Shown here piece by piece: positions 26,379 through 36,737 of a DNA stretch of 64,000 bases. This stretch comes from Rhodamnia argentea. Lineage: Eukaryota > Streptophyta > Magnoliopsida > Myrtales > Myrtaceae. Location: contig NC_063154.1 in the NCBI RefSeq assembly GCF_020921035.1, forward strand, positions 4,154,001-4,218,000, in the 5' to 3' direction. The notes beneath the pieces were generated by a model. The model saw only the letters and a program-made list of their open reading frames with translations. It was not told the DNA's origin and did no database searches. The stretch's first letter is position 1, and every line of letters starts with the position of its first letter. Both the position numbers and the translations under genes were made by a program.

Positions 26379-26598
26379 CACACTTAAATCTCAGCAAATT
26401 TGCAAAGATTGTCCCGTTCATACTACGCAATCGTCAGCAAATTTGCAGAGATTGTCCCATTCATACTTCGTAGTCGTCTCTCTGCAAATTCCCATTCATA
26501 CTTCGCGATCGTCTCTCTGCAAATTTGCAGAGAATTTTGTAGAAAGACGATTGCGAAGTATGAATCTGCAAATTTGCTAAGATTTAAGTGTGTAACTA
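26373..26598. mobile_element. Fold-back MITE, 226 bp
   Basis: The ends are inverted copies of about 32 bp: TAGTTACACACTTAAATCT at the left and its complement at the right, followed inward by AGCAAATTTGCA. Between them are about four direct and inverted copies of a word joining TTTGCAGAGA, CCATTCATACTTCG and ATCGTC, so most of the element can fold into a hairpin. A TA flanks GTTACAC on each side, compatible with a TA target-site duplication as in Tc1/mariner-type MITEs. No coding capacity; the overlapping short frames are by-products of the repeats. Confidence 0.75.
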
Positions 26599-26891
26599 GG
26601 TTTCTCATCTTTGACCAAAAAAAAAAATTGGGTTTCTCATCAATTACCTTATAATATGAATCTTGTTGTTTTCGAAAAGTACTGGCGCCTTGATTTTGAA
26701 ATGTTCATGATCTCATGCCCGCCTTCCGACCCGCACCATGTCTTTTTCTTTTTTTTTTTTTTTTGGAAAAGACACCATGTCTAATTAAAAATGCATGATT
26801 CTGTAATAAGTGCGCAACTAGATTCTTCGCAAGCGCCATATACATGCCAGATAAAGGATGAATGCATATCGTTTTTGTCAAGAGAATAACG

Positions 26892-27096
26892 GTATGAACC
26901 CATCCACGCATGGCGTGGTTGGTTGAGAGCGTGCCCTTCTTCGTCAACGTCGAGGGTTCGAAACTCCCGACTACGTTTCGTGATTTAAGTGAAGGGTCCC
27001 GGCGATGAGTTGCTAGGCTAGTCTCCTCCGAAGGTATAGTCGCGGGCATAAGCCGTGCGGATCCTCGGATACCAAAAAAAAAAAAAACTGTATGAA
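26892..27096 (+). mobile_element. tRNA-derived SINE with target-site duplications
   Basis: A roughly 191-bp body (26899-27089) starts with an RNA polymerase III A-box-like GGCGTGGTTGG and a B box GGTTCGAAACTCC about 35 bp later, followed by a unique body and a terminal A-run (about 27074-27087). The 7-bp GTATGAA lies immediately before (26892-26898) and after (27090-27096), the expected target-site duplication. This layout is typical of plant SINEs. The clean duplication and A-tail suggest a fairly recent insertion. Confidence 0.85.
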
Positions 27097-29660
27097 AGTA
27101 GGAGATTTGTTAGTAATCGCGCGGAGATATTGGTTTACATTAATACCCAGTTTCTTTTTACTTTTGTTTTTTCATATCGGTTATGAGCGTGTGTATATAT
27201 CTATTATTTAATGACTGTGGACTAGATCATCTCTGCAAATCCGTTGTGATTAATGTGCATAAACTTCCGCATCTCGTCAAATATCTTAGGCGTGTCGATC
27301 TCGCTATTTTCAAAAAGGTATGCGCTTTCTGATTTCGAACCGGTCAAAGATCCATGCCCGCCTCTCGCACAACGTCTAATCAAGATGCAAGATCGCGTGA
27401 CGGGACCGTAACCGGATTCTTCATATACGCTAACGTATATTATTTTCTTTATTAAACATGAGAATAGGAGATTTGTTAGTACTTACATAGAGATATCGAA
27501 TTAAAACAATACGCGATTTTTGTTTTGCTCTTTCGATATTGGAAGTGAGTTTGTTGTCGTCGAGTAAAGGATGTGACCGCACATGAAAGTTAGGTTTGTA
27601 TATAGCGTTATAGTTGCACGGTGGTGATTCGTGATGGATCGTGTAATGCTCAAACTTCAAACACTTGGTGACTTTGCACATGTTAGCCATTTGAACTTCA
27701 GACAGGTTTTGTACGAGGGTGAAGACATGAGATAAGCCTTCTCTAATTACGTAGTTGTTAATCGATTAATTCCACCATGGATAAGTGCCAATTTTATGCA
27801 TATTTTCGAATTTATGTTAATTTTTATCTCGGACATAATATAACTAAAGGGCAGATCCAAAGGGGAATCCGGGCCAGCACCGACGACGACCCAACAATTA
27901 ATTTAAATAAAAGAATCGTTTGGCAATAAGCACTTAATAAGATTTCATGTCGGCTCTCCGTGAATCGTGTGGTTTTGCGCTTTTCATGAAATTAATCGCT
28001 TTGCCTAAATACCGAGATCCATCGATATTGACCTCGAAAGACGAGATGGGTTATTGGTCAAAAGCAAGTTGCATGGAGTTTCAGAGGTTGATTATTCCGT
28101 GATCTCTGATATAACTAATTAAGTCATTGTTAAGCTGCATCAACAAGGTCCCACGCGAAAATGTGCGAAAAATTTAGGAAAATAAGGCCAATGGGCTGCA
28201 AAAATTTTATTGGACCAGACCATTCGCATGTACCTTAGGCTTTTCATATGATGGAGCTCTACAATCATAGGGGAGGCCCATTTCCATAAGTTGGCCCATA
28301 CGAGGAGTTCTCAAATCCAAACAATTAACATAGGATATAATGTTATCAACAAAAAAAAAAAAAAAACATAGGATACCATGTTTGTGTCTGATGGAATTAT
28401 TCACATCTGAATGGGCAATATGATTTTTCTATTGTTAACATAAGATATTGAAACCTTTCAGTTAGATTAATCCTAGACGGATCCACAAAAGCCGCACCGT
28501 TGACCGCATGCATCAGATAAGGTTTCCACCCACAATTGAAATTTATTAACGGAATGACTAGAATCCGATTGCGTAATGTTATCATATTTTAACATCGCTG
28601 GTCGAAAATCTGCTGGTATCAAGTAATAAGTTGTATTCAATCAACTCAACTAGATCCAAGCAAAGAAAATGGAATTCGACGGGACATAAGAAAAACCCAC
28701 ATGAGTTTCCATATCATATTACATTGCCAGATTTAATTAAATGACACAGTCGAACTATATTTCGATTCGGTGAACCCATTAAGTAATTTGTTACAGATAT
28801 ATTGTTGGCCCGGTTCAGAGCAATGGTAAAGGCAAAACGATTTGTCTAACATGGTATCGGAGCATAGGTCAAGGGTTTGAATCTCGACATTCCCTCTACA
28901 TTACTCCATCGAATCCCGTCGCATTAGCCGACAACATTCTAATCGTCGTAAAATCGAGCAAAAAGAAGAGACGATGGAGAGAGGACGTACAAGGTGGCGA
29001 TGTCCGTGGTTCCTTCGTGTGGTCGGGTTAGATTTTATGAGACGGTGCGGGTGGGGCGTGGTGGTTGTGCGGCGTTTGTGGCTGGTGACCAGAAGATTTT
29101 TGTAGTTGCATTTGCATGCCCATTTACTCCCCCATCCAGATCATCATCCCCTCCATCGAAGATTTATACCCGGATTTGCTAACGTGTGCGTTTTTTTCAC
29201 CTGATTGGTCGGTCTAACCGGTGAGCTACTCCTTCCATGTGGCGCCATCTGGGGACGTCCATGCGAGCTGTCGGTTGACTTTCGAGAGTCCGACCTGCTT
29301 TCTCTTGAGTCGACTATTTTTCATAATTGTTGTTGAACAATGTCAATATAGTCTTTCCAGTTAGTTTTGGCCGGAAGATCACTGAAGTTGATGCCGACTA
29401 TCCAACTCGACACGGTTTATGCTGACGTGGACAATTTTTATAATTTTTCTAAAATTTTCTATCAATTCTTATTTTATTCTATCTTTTTGTTTTTTTATTA
29501 TTATACAGAAGTGAATTGATCTCAGCATAATCGATAACATCATTCATTGTTCATGTGAAATTCTGTAGTTAGTCAAGATGAAGTGAAGAAGCTATCTCCA
29601 CCACATTGCTGTTGGCTAGGCTCGAGTTGGCACAAAATCTAAGTCTTGTGCTCTCCTCGT
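27097..29660. other. Intergenic, SINE to peptide gene
   Basis: No gene recognised. Near 28852-28863 lies TGGTATCGGAGC, one base from the tRNA-Met primer-binding site found just inside plant Copia/TRIM LTRs, preceded by CTAAC and followed by a GGTTTGAATC word. This may mark a degraded retroelement. The rest is AT-rich with short unrelated frames. Confidence 0.4.
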
Positions 29661-29666
29661 GAGCCC

Positions 29667-29677
29667 CTATTTAAAGG
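29667..29677 (+). promoter_or_regulatory. TATA-like box of the IDA-like gene
   Basis: CTATTTAAAGG lies 70-80 bp before the preferred start codon at 29747. It leaves a short 5' UTR, and it places the alternative upstream ATG at 29702 at about the transcription start. This is one reason to prefer 29747. Confidence 0.5.
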
Positions 29678-29746
29678 CATCTCTCCATCTTCAAGACCTC
29701 CATGCAATCCCAACGTAATCTGCAAAAAGAAAGAGAACACACAACA

Positions 29747-30043
29747 ATGTCTCCTGCCATTGCTCTCCTGTTCTTCCTCTTCCTCTTACCTTGTCCCACC
29801 CTATTCGTGACCACCTCCATGGCTACCATGCGTCTGTCGAAACCCGTGTCTCCAGGCTACGCTAGTCTCAACCTGAAACGAGACGCAACGGGTGGCGGTA
29901 GCTTTGACAGCGGCAATCGAGGCGTCGAGAGTTGTTTGCCTAAAGGGCTTCGGCGTACTTCCGCTCCAAGCCGATACATAAACAACCAGCCCCTTGGATC
30001 GTCCTCGCCGTGTTCTTCGAGCAGCGTCATCAAGAGTCCGTGA
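29747..30043 (+). CDS. Secreted peptide precursor, IDA-like core
   Basis: Ninety-eight residues, single exon. From MSPAIALLFFLFLLPCP the N-terminus is a clear signal peptide; an in-frame ATG 15 codons upstream would give a poor one. After a variable Gly/Ser/Arg-rich middle, the C-terminal part contains LPKGLRRTSAPSRYIN (about residues 66-81). This resembles the INFLORESCENCE DEFICIENT IN ABSCISSION peptide, where a Leu-Pro-Lys-Gly segment precedes a Ser-Ala-Pro-Ser-basic core ending in Asn. IDA and IDA-like peptides act outside the cell through HAESA-type receptor kinases in organ separation and defence. Odd points: Tyr-Ile instead of basic-His before Asn, and about 17 extra Ser-rich residues, one of them Cys, after the core. 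It may belong to another small-peptide family or be non-functional. Confidence 0.5.
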   Translation: MSPAIALLFFLFLLPCPTLFVTTSMATMRLSKPVSPGYASLNLKRDATGGGSFDSGNRGVESCLPKGLRRTSAPSRYINNQPLGSSSPCSSSSVIKSP

Positions 30044-30477
30044 CAACTAGCGAAATGCAACGCAGGGGTTGAAGTTCCTCGTGTTAAGAAGTGGGCGCTT
30101 CGTAATGGTATGCGGTTGCGCGCGATACAACCGACGTGTTGCCTGACATGTAGGGCAATGGAGGAAAGGGAGACGCAAGGCGCCGGTACGTTTACTCCAT
30201 GTAGATGTCAAGGATAGGCATGAATGCAAAGTTTAGCTTCGAGTCGAAAGCAATGAAGCAATACAGTCGAGAATGTTTGTTCATGGTTGATTCGGGGCGA
30301 ATGTCGACAATTTGCCTATAGATTAGCCGTCATATTCTATTCCAAGCATTGTACCTACGTCTAACACTATCCATAAGATCAAACGGCTCGTGTAAAGCGA
30401 GCTAATGCAAGTTGGAGTACTTAAATAATCTTCCCAATTCAAATCGCCTCTTGCAATTACTTTAAGTAGGATTATTT

Positions 30478-30645
30478 AAGGATTTCTTTATATCATCGAA
30501 CAGATTAAATCCCGAATCAATTTATTTTTTTTTTATTTTAATTCAAAATATTATGTAAGGGTTTCTTTATATCATCGAACAGGTTAAATCCCGAATTAAT
30601 TTTTTTTTTTCGTTTTTTTTATTCGAAAGATTATTTAAGGGTTTG
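30478..30645. repeat. 80-bp tandem duplication
   Basis: Two copies, offset by 80 bp, of a unit containing TTTCTTTATATCATCGAACA and TTAAATCCCGAAT, separated by T-rich sequence. A third partial junction (ATTATTTAAGGGTTT) follows at about 30632. Confidence 0.75.
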
Positions 30646-30659
30646 AATGTAGCTACCAT

Positions 30660-31370
30660 GAAGAAGATGGGGGCCAAGTGAACTTTGGCCCATTGGGCTT
30701 GCGTCCTTACAATGCCTGGATTTTTAGGCTTAAATTTTCGTTTTTCTTTTTCTTTTTCCTCCTTGTTTTGCTAATTGAATGGAATTGGTGAAGAGTTGAG
30801 AACTTTGGATTTGAATTGACATTCTCCGCTATATATAAAACAGGAATATATCTAGTAAAGTCGTATTATGAGCTATAGTCAGCGCGCATAAAGTTACTAT
30901 TAGCAATAATTTCGACGTATCTTGGTCTGAAACTTTTCAAAAATTGAAAACGTGCGACACAAACAAAGTCATGTCAACCCGTGAATTGGTTGAGTGATTA
31001 TCTTCTTCCCATCAACTAACGCAAACAATCCTATGTCTGTGCTTATCGCCTCTTGCCTTTTTCCTATTTTATTCACAACGCGCTAATATTCAAGTTTTTT
31101 AACTCAATTATTAATAATTGTCACAAATGCACTCCGATCGATATATATATATATAGAGAGAGACTCTAGGCTAGTTTACAAGTATGGCTCCACCTACAAC
31201 ATAAAATGCTCTTGACTAAGTAAGCTTACTCAACACTAGACTTCAATTTACTCATTTAAGTAAGCTTTTTTTTTTGGGAAAAGGTCAACATTTTCTTTTC
31301 CATCTTTCGACAGAAAAGTCGATAGAGCAATGATTTTGTCAGGTTTCTGGCCAAAAGAACAGATTTCACG
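30660..31370. other. Intergenic upstream of DVL
   Basis: No gene seen. The proximal part should contain the DVL promoter. A short (TA)n followed by (GA)n lies near 31140-31162. Confidence 0.5.
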
Positions 31371-31375
31371 ACACT

Positions 31376-31383
31376 TATAAATA
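31376..31383 (+). promoter_or_regulatory. TATA box of the DVL gene
   Basis: TATAAATA lies about 50 bp before the (CT)n tract of the presumed 5' UTR and 217 bp before the start codon. The sequence and placement fit a plant TATA promoter. Confidence 0.6.
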
Positions 31384-31426
31384 GGTTTATGAGCCTATCT
31401 TATTTAGTATTCTAAAGAACCAAAGA

Positions 31427-31430
<4 letters not shown>

Positions 31431-31479
<49 letters not shown>
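31431..31479 (+). repeat. (CT)n tract in the DVL 5' UTR
   Basis: Forty-nine bases of uninterrupted CT downstream of the TATA box and upstream of the start codon. Pyrimidine-rich CT tracts are common near plant transcription starts. Its length probably varies between individuals. Confidence 0.85.
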
Positions 31480-31482
<3 letters not shown>

Positions 31483-31592
31483 CGCTGTGTGACCAGAAAC
31501 CACTCGCAAGCACAGCTAGAGCAGCTCCACTCTCTTGTTACCGATCAGTACTCTTTGCCATCATCTTCATTGATTCATCAAGAAAGAAGAAG

Positions 31593-31760
31593 ATGAAGAA
31601 CCAAGGAAACCCTAGTTTCCGTGAACGGCAGGTTGGAGACTCGTGCAGATCATTCAAGAGGAGATGCAGCCGGTTGGCGAAAGAGCAGAGAGCGCGGTTC
31701 TACATCCTCCGCCGCTGCGTCGCCATGCTCGTCTGTTGGCGCGATCGCGGCGACACTTGA
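31593..31760 (+). CDS. DVL/ROTUNDIFOLIA-LIKE small polypeptide
   Basis: A 55-residue single-exon gene. DVL/RTFL peptides are plasma-membrane-associated small proteins that restrict cell proliferation and shape organs when overproduced. Seen: a basic, Ser/Arg-rich N-terminal half, then the conserved C-terminal DVL domain (about 28-51), including RFYILRRCVAMLVCWRD, the diagnostic signature. It ends with a short GDT tail and TGA. The start is the first ATG after the presumed UTR, in AAGAAGATGAAG context. It has its own TATA box and CT-rich leader, so it looks like a free-standing gene and not a pseudogene. It is below usual ORF-length cut-offs. I cannot tell which of the roughly two dozen DVL/RTFL paralogues it is. 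Confidence 0.93.
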   Translation: MKNQGNPSFRERQVGDSCRSFKRRCSRLAKEQRARFYILRRCVAMLVCWRDRGDT

Positions 31761-32002
31761 CTGTAGATGAATCCATGCTGATCCCATTTTTGGTTCATGT
31801 GCTGCAATATCGAAGTTAGGAGTTCACGTACATATACACATAAATTCATAAAATGTAGTGAATATACTTTTCCTCTCCTAGTCACTTGTAGAGAGAAGCC
31901 AACTGCAATATATATGCATATCATATTGGCAAACCCAGAAAATCAGGACATATGTATATAAGATATTAGTGTATGTCACAGATGAGCATATCTTAAGTCA
32001 TG

Positions 32003-32400
32003 GAAAAAGTACCAAAAAAAGTCATAAATTCTATTATATTAGCATTAATTCAGTCTAAAATCTTTCAATTGTTCTAATTTAGTCATAAATATTTTACATT
32101 TGTGTCAATTCAGTTCATCCAGTCAAATTTAAATGGAAATCGCTGATATGGACATCGGTTGTCTTATGTGACATGACCAGAACCGACATGTAATTTATGC
32201 CGTTGAATTTGAGGGAAAATTTATCAATAAAAGGAAACAGAAAATTGATGATTAAAATACTGACCCGATAATAAAAAATTGAAAGGCACCGAAAGCAATC
32301 GTGAAAAAGGACAGATAGACAACAGTATGACCAAAAAAAGGGTGAAAAAAGAAATTTATCGTACAGTTCCCATGTTAAACCGGTGAGGGTCATGTCTCAC
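32003..32400. repeat. Dispersed non-autonomous repeat, copy C
   Basis: Starts with ACCAAAAAAAGTCATAAATT and contains TTCTAATTTAGTCATAAATA, matching the order seen in copies at 20.83 and 24.03 kb. An inverted partial copy (GTTTATGACT before a T-run) lies at about 35500-35590. No coding sequence. Confidence 0.5.
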
Positions 32401-32830
32401 TGTTGGAAAGATCTTGCTGTCTGCTCAGCCCCCGAGTAGCATTCTTCTTCTCCTTGGAAAAATAATTATTGACATCGCATGAACATATGGTTCATAAGAT
32501 AGATATGCACATTTCGACACCCCAAAAAAAAAGATAGATATACACATGCATTACTGTTATTTTTATATTTTTTTATTTCTTTCTAAGTTACATTTTCTCA
32601 GGGTAACCTAAACTAGTTCTCGCAGAATTAATTTTAAGTCAACCGCGTAAATTCTATATGCTATATTCTAAGAAACACGAACACTCTTCGAGAACTTTCG
32701 TGCCGGTGTTGGACGCGTGCCAAACATCGAACACATGGTCAATGCTCCATACACGTTGGCGACGCACGAATCCGAAATTTCAACACACCATTTTAATACT
32801 CACGGGCCAATTTTAAAAATTCTCAATATA

Positions 32831-33158
32831 TTTAAGGGTTAAAATGTAAATCTATCAAAATTTAATATTGAAAATCCTCCACCCTAATTACTCAAACTTT
32901 AATTTTCGCCTCTCAGCCTCTCGTCTCTCGACCTCGTGGCTCTCGCATGGCGTCCCCAATCACCTTGTATTATCTACCATGTGCGAGCTAATATTTAAGG
33001 GTTAAAATGCAAATTTATCAAAACCTAATATTCAAAATCCTCCACCCCAATAGCCCAAACTTTAATGGCCGTCTCTCAACCTCTCATCTCTCGTCTATCG
33101 GCCTCTCTCAACCTCTCGGCTCTCGCATAGCGTCTCCAATCACCTTGTATTATCTACC
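32831..33158. repeat. 163-bp tandem duplication
   Basis: Copy 1 (32831-32993) and copy 2 (32994-33158) share, in order, TTTAAGGGTTAAAATG, AAAATCCTCCACCC, a CTCTC-rich block, CAATCACCTTGTATTATCTA and small differences throughout. The copies differ by point changes and a short insertion, so the duplication is not recent. Confidence 0.8.
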
Positions 33159-35029
33159 CCGTCGATTGATTTTTTTTTTTTCGACTTATTGCTAAATGTT
33201 AAATTTAATGGTGGAATGTGGATTGCTAGTTTTTATTCTCTCCAAATTTTATGGATTAATGAAATGGAATGTCGTTGAATTTGTCAATTCAAAATCGTGA
33301 ATGGTACTAATAGACGGTGGATTAATACTTTTAGTGTCAATACATTCTAGGCTATTTTTATTATTTATTTATTTATAGTTTGAATCAAATTAATTTGATT
33401 GAAATAATCATAAAAATTATCGCATTTATATAAAAATTACCTTTAATATACAACATGTCGGTTTTTTTTTTTTAAAGAAATAGCGTGTCTTGTCGTATCC
33501 CATATCGAGTGTTGATTCTAGTGTTGGTACTACTCGAGCTATATTTTGCATAGTATTATCGGGACAAAGCGAAAAGAGAAAGAAACAAAAACAGTCATAT
33601 ATAGTGGGAAAGAGTAATAGGCGACTAAAGAGGGGGAACCGCAAAAGCTATCTAGATCGAGTACTTGTCTAATCACAACAGTGTCTAACTTTGATTGTTG
33701 TACTGAGATGCCAGGGGTCAATAGCGGCACTCGTGGGGAGTGAGAAAAAACAAATCTTGCATTTTGCTCGATAATTTATATTTCTCTACTCTTGAAAATA
33801 TCAAATTTATGCTTGAATATCCAAAAAATCTAAAGCGCCAATCCTAATCTTCTCCCTCTCCTCCCGCTTCTATCGCCGACGTACCGGCCTTGCCTTTACC
33901 CGCGTGCCAATGTGGCCACTACTTCCCTTGCTGGTCGGTTCCAATGACGCGGACGGCCTCCGGCCAGCTTCAGGTTGACCGACTGGATTTGGGGTCGCTT
34001 GAGGATGACGGCCTCAGGTTGGAGACTATGATTGTAGTTAGGTTTGGCTTGGAGGAAGAGAGAAAGTAAGGGAGGCTTGGGAGGTGCAAGATGAAGGTTG
34101 GCGAAGACGGCAGGCGATGACGGCGAAGGAGAGGTGATGGCGGAGTTGTGGAGGAGGAGGAGCATAGTGGAAAAAAGGAAAAGGAAAGTAACTATTGATA
34201 ATTTATAATGTACAAAAGTAAAGTAGAACTACCCGGATTTCAAACGAATAAATTCAAGCTTGAAAATGATTTCTCTGCTTCTCGAAAGTGAGAGGCGGGG
34301 AGATTTAGAAGAAACCTGACCATCTTCTTCTCCTTATGCTTCGTGGCTCTGATTCAAGTTGAAGCTTGACTACTCCTCTATAACTTTTTATTCACGTCAA
34401 CGTTTCACGAAAATGGTGTGAGAGAGAAATAGAGAATCAAGATCCTCGTTCTCCAACTCTTTGGTTTACATCGAAGGTTCATGAAATCAGCAAGAAAGTC
34501 AAAACTCCTTCTTCCCCTATGTAACTTTCTAGTTCATGTCGAAATTTCACGAAAGCGGCAATGAGAGAATCAAAGCACGAAACACGAAGGTAAATGATCA
34601 TACTTTCTCTCTTCCTAAATTTGGCATTAGCTAGCTGATCTATATGATCCATGTCGCCGTAGCATGTTTACATTTCTTATCATAGCTAAACTTGTGGCTC
34701 TAGAATGTTGCAATGAGCTCATTTGGTGTTTAAGATCTAGATCGTATAGAAATCATGGAGTGATTGTTGGAAGTTGTCTCCGTCTGTGTTTTTGAAATTT
34801 CTTTAGCAATGAATCGTGAGAGACTCTAACGATCTCCCTTTGTGTATCACCGGGGTTCATTTATATCGACATGCGGTTCCTACCAAATAATGAAATTACT
34901 AAAATGTAAAAAAAAAATCGCATTTATTATTGTAATTTACCAAATAATAGATGGAATAAAAGCATAACCCTCAAATTTCGCATCTTGTCCTATTCAGCTC
35001 TATTCTATTCTGATTTCTAGAAATCAGAA

Positions 35030-35140
35030 TGACTAAACAATCGAGGTCAACAATAGGAGGAGGTGGAATAATTGTGACCAAGACTCGAACCCCAGCGACC
35101 TCTTAGCGTTATTGTCAATCTTCCACCTTTGTAGGTCACG
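35030..35140 (-). mobile_element. Possible tRNA-derived SINE remnant
   Basis: On the minus strand, GGGGTTCGAGTCTTGG looks like a polymerase III B box, and AGGTGGAAGATTGAC about 35 bp upstream could be an A box. I found neither a clear A-tail nor target-site duplications, so this is tentative. Confidence 0.3.
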
Positions 35141-36737
35141 TCTCTCTTTTCTCTTTGCACGATAGAACGGAGACAAGCTCATCATCTCTCCTTTTTTCCC
35201 TCCTTTTGCCTTTCTCGTGGCAAACCCCATGTGTGCGTGTACTCTTCCAGAGGCCAAGGTCCCCTTTTTCTTCCCCCACACCACATAACTCGTCAACCCT
35301 CTTTTCTTTGTCTTGTCAACCTTTGCTATCGTGGGATGACCCACCAAGCCACTTGCGAGGAAATTCCTCCATCAAAACGACAGTTCAGACATTTCTATTA
35401 TGCGGACAACAGTTCAATCGTAAATCTTTAAAAATTTTATAGAGAATACTCTATGTCAACGATTTCGATCAAAATTGGACAGATGACTACATTGTTAACT
35501 TGTCAAAAGGTTTAACAATTAAATTAAATGAGTTGAAAGTTTTAGGACTGAATTGATATCCGTACAATAAGTTTATGACTTTTTTTTTAATCACTGCAAA
35601 GAGCTAAACGCAATCGATGAGAGTTGGACGAGGTCGTACTTATCGAAAGATCGTAATCCATGATAAATCGCGATATCATTGTATGGTTAAAAGTCTCTTT
35701 ACTTCTCGAAGTACGATTTTGTTTATTATAAGTTACTTTAGTTTATGAAAGACGTTTTGTGAGTCAGCATCATTTGTTTGATAACTAGTTTTAAAAGAGT
35801 CTATCGTTTTGCTATTGAACTTTCAACAATAGTCGAGTCCTAGTTTATCGTGGCCAGACAACTCAGCGTAAGCCGAGCCGGTCATTGGTGGACATGCAAT
35901 GGATGGGTCCAGTGGCGTGCACGTGACCATAAATGTGTTGTCGAAGTCCCTCTCGATTAGATTCGATCCGATTCAATTAGATTCGACTCGATACTGATCA
36001 TTTCCAAGGCATCACAGATTCCATACACTGAGGAGCTGTCTTTTGAGAAGAAAATAAGAGGGGAAGACTCAATCCACTTACATTGATCGGACCTCTTTTG
36101 CGCATCTTTCTATGGCTCAATCGATCGCATTATTCAACTTTGTTTGGAAAAATTACTCGATCAATCTTAAATTGTTATACAGGTACCACACAAACTTTGA
36201 ATAAATATCCACATCAAAATGTCGTCATTTCTCTTCGCGACAAATAATGTTGCAATGCGACCCTACTAGTAAAGGGATTGAGAGTGGGACATTAGTATCG
36301 CTGGTGTGGGATTCAATTTCCGCCCTTTGCAAAGAGACAGAGCAAAAGTCGGAGAAAAATAAGAGATTTAGAGAAACTTTTAAAAAATAATAATAAAAAA
36401 AAATCGCGAAAAAGGAAAGTAGGTGGTGATTGGACATAGTTGGAGATGGAAAAGGCATCCAACCAAAAGAGATAAGATAAGCTTTCTGTTCCACTTATGA
36501 TTGACACGACCCCATAAAATCTTTCGTTTCACCACCTCCACACCAAGTCAGCAAAAATTTGACCCTCCATCAAAATTTGCACATTGCCCTCTTTATGTCT
36601 ATTATTTCGATTTGAAACCCAACTTGTCGTGGGACGGCCAATCCCTTAGCAAAAAGAAATTAATTATGAAGCATAAATCGAACTGTTTGTAAAACATTTT
36701 TTTCATAAAAATCATCATTTGTATCGCTTAAAGAAAG

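Larger units (their letters stand above)
31761..36735. other. Gene-poor region downstream of DVL
   Basis: About 5 kb with no gene I can support. It contains a dispersed repeat copy (32.0-32.4 kb), a 163-bp tandem duplication (32.83-33.16 kb), a degenerate roughly 130-bp repeat (about 34.37-34.58 kb), a possible SINE on the minus strand (35.03-35.14 kb) and an inverted repeat remnant (35.5 kb). Short Pro/Ser/Leu-rich frames at 33.9-34.2 and 35.0-35.4 kb have no recognisable domain. Confidence 0.5.

Noticed and set aside
26317..26654. Overlapping frames on both strands at 26.3-26.65 kb
   Set aside because: They read through the hairpin MITE and the (TA)n tract; repeated peptide words are a by-product.
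28852..28950. Possible tRNA gene (GGTTTGAATC word)
   Set aside because: No cloverleaf could be drawn; a retroelement primer-binding site is a better reading.
33896..34165. 89-codon Leu/Pro-rich minus-strand frame that could look like a transit peptide
   Set aside because: Lies in a GC-rich, repeat-like patch; no continuation into a recognisable protein.
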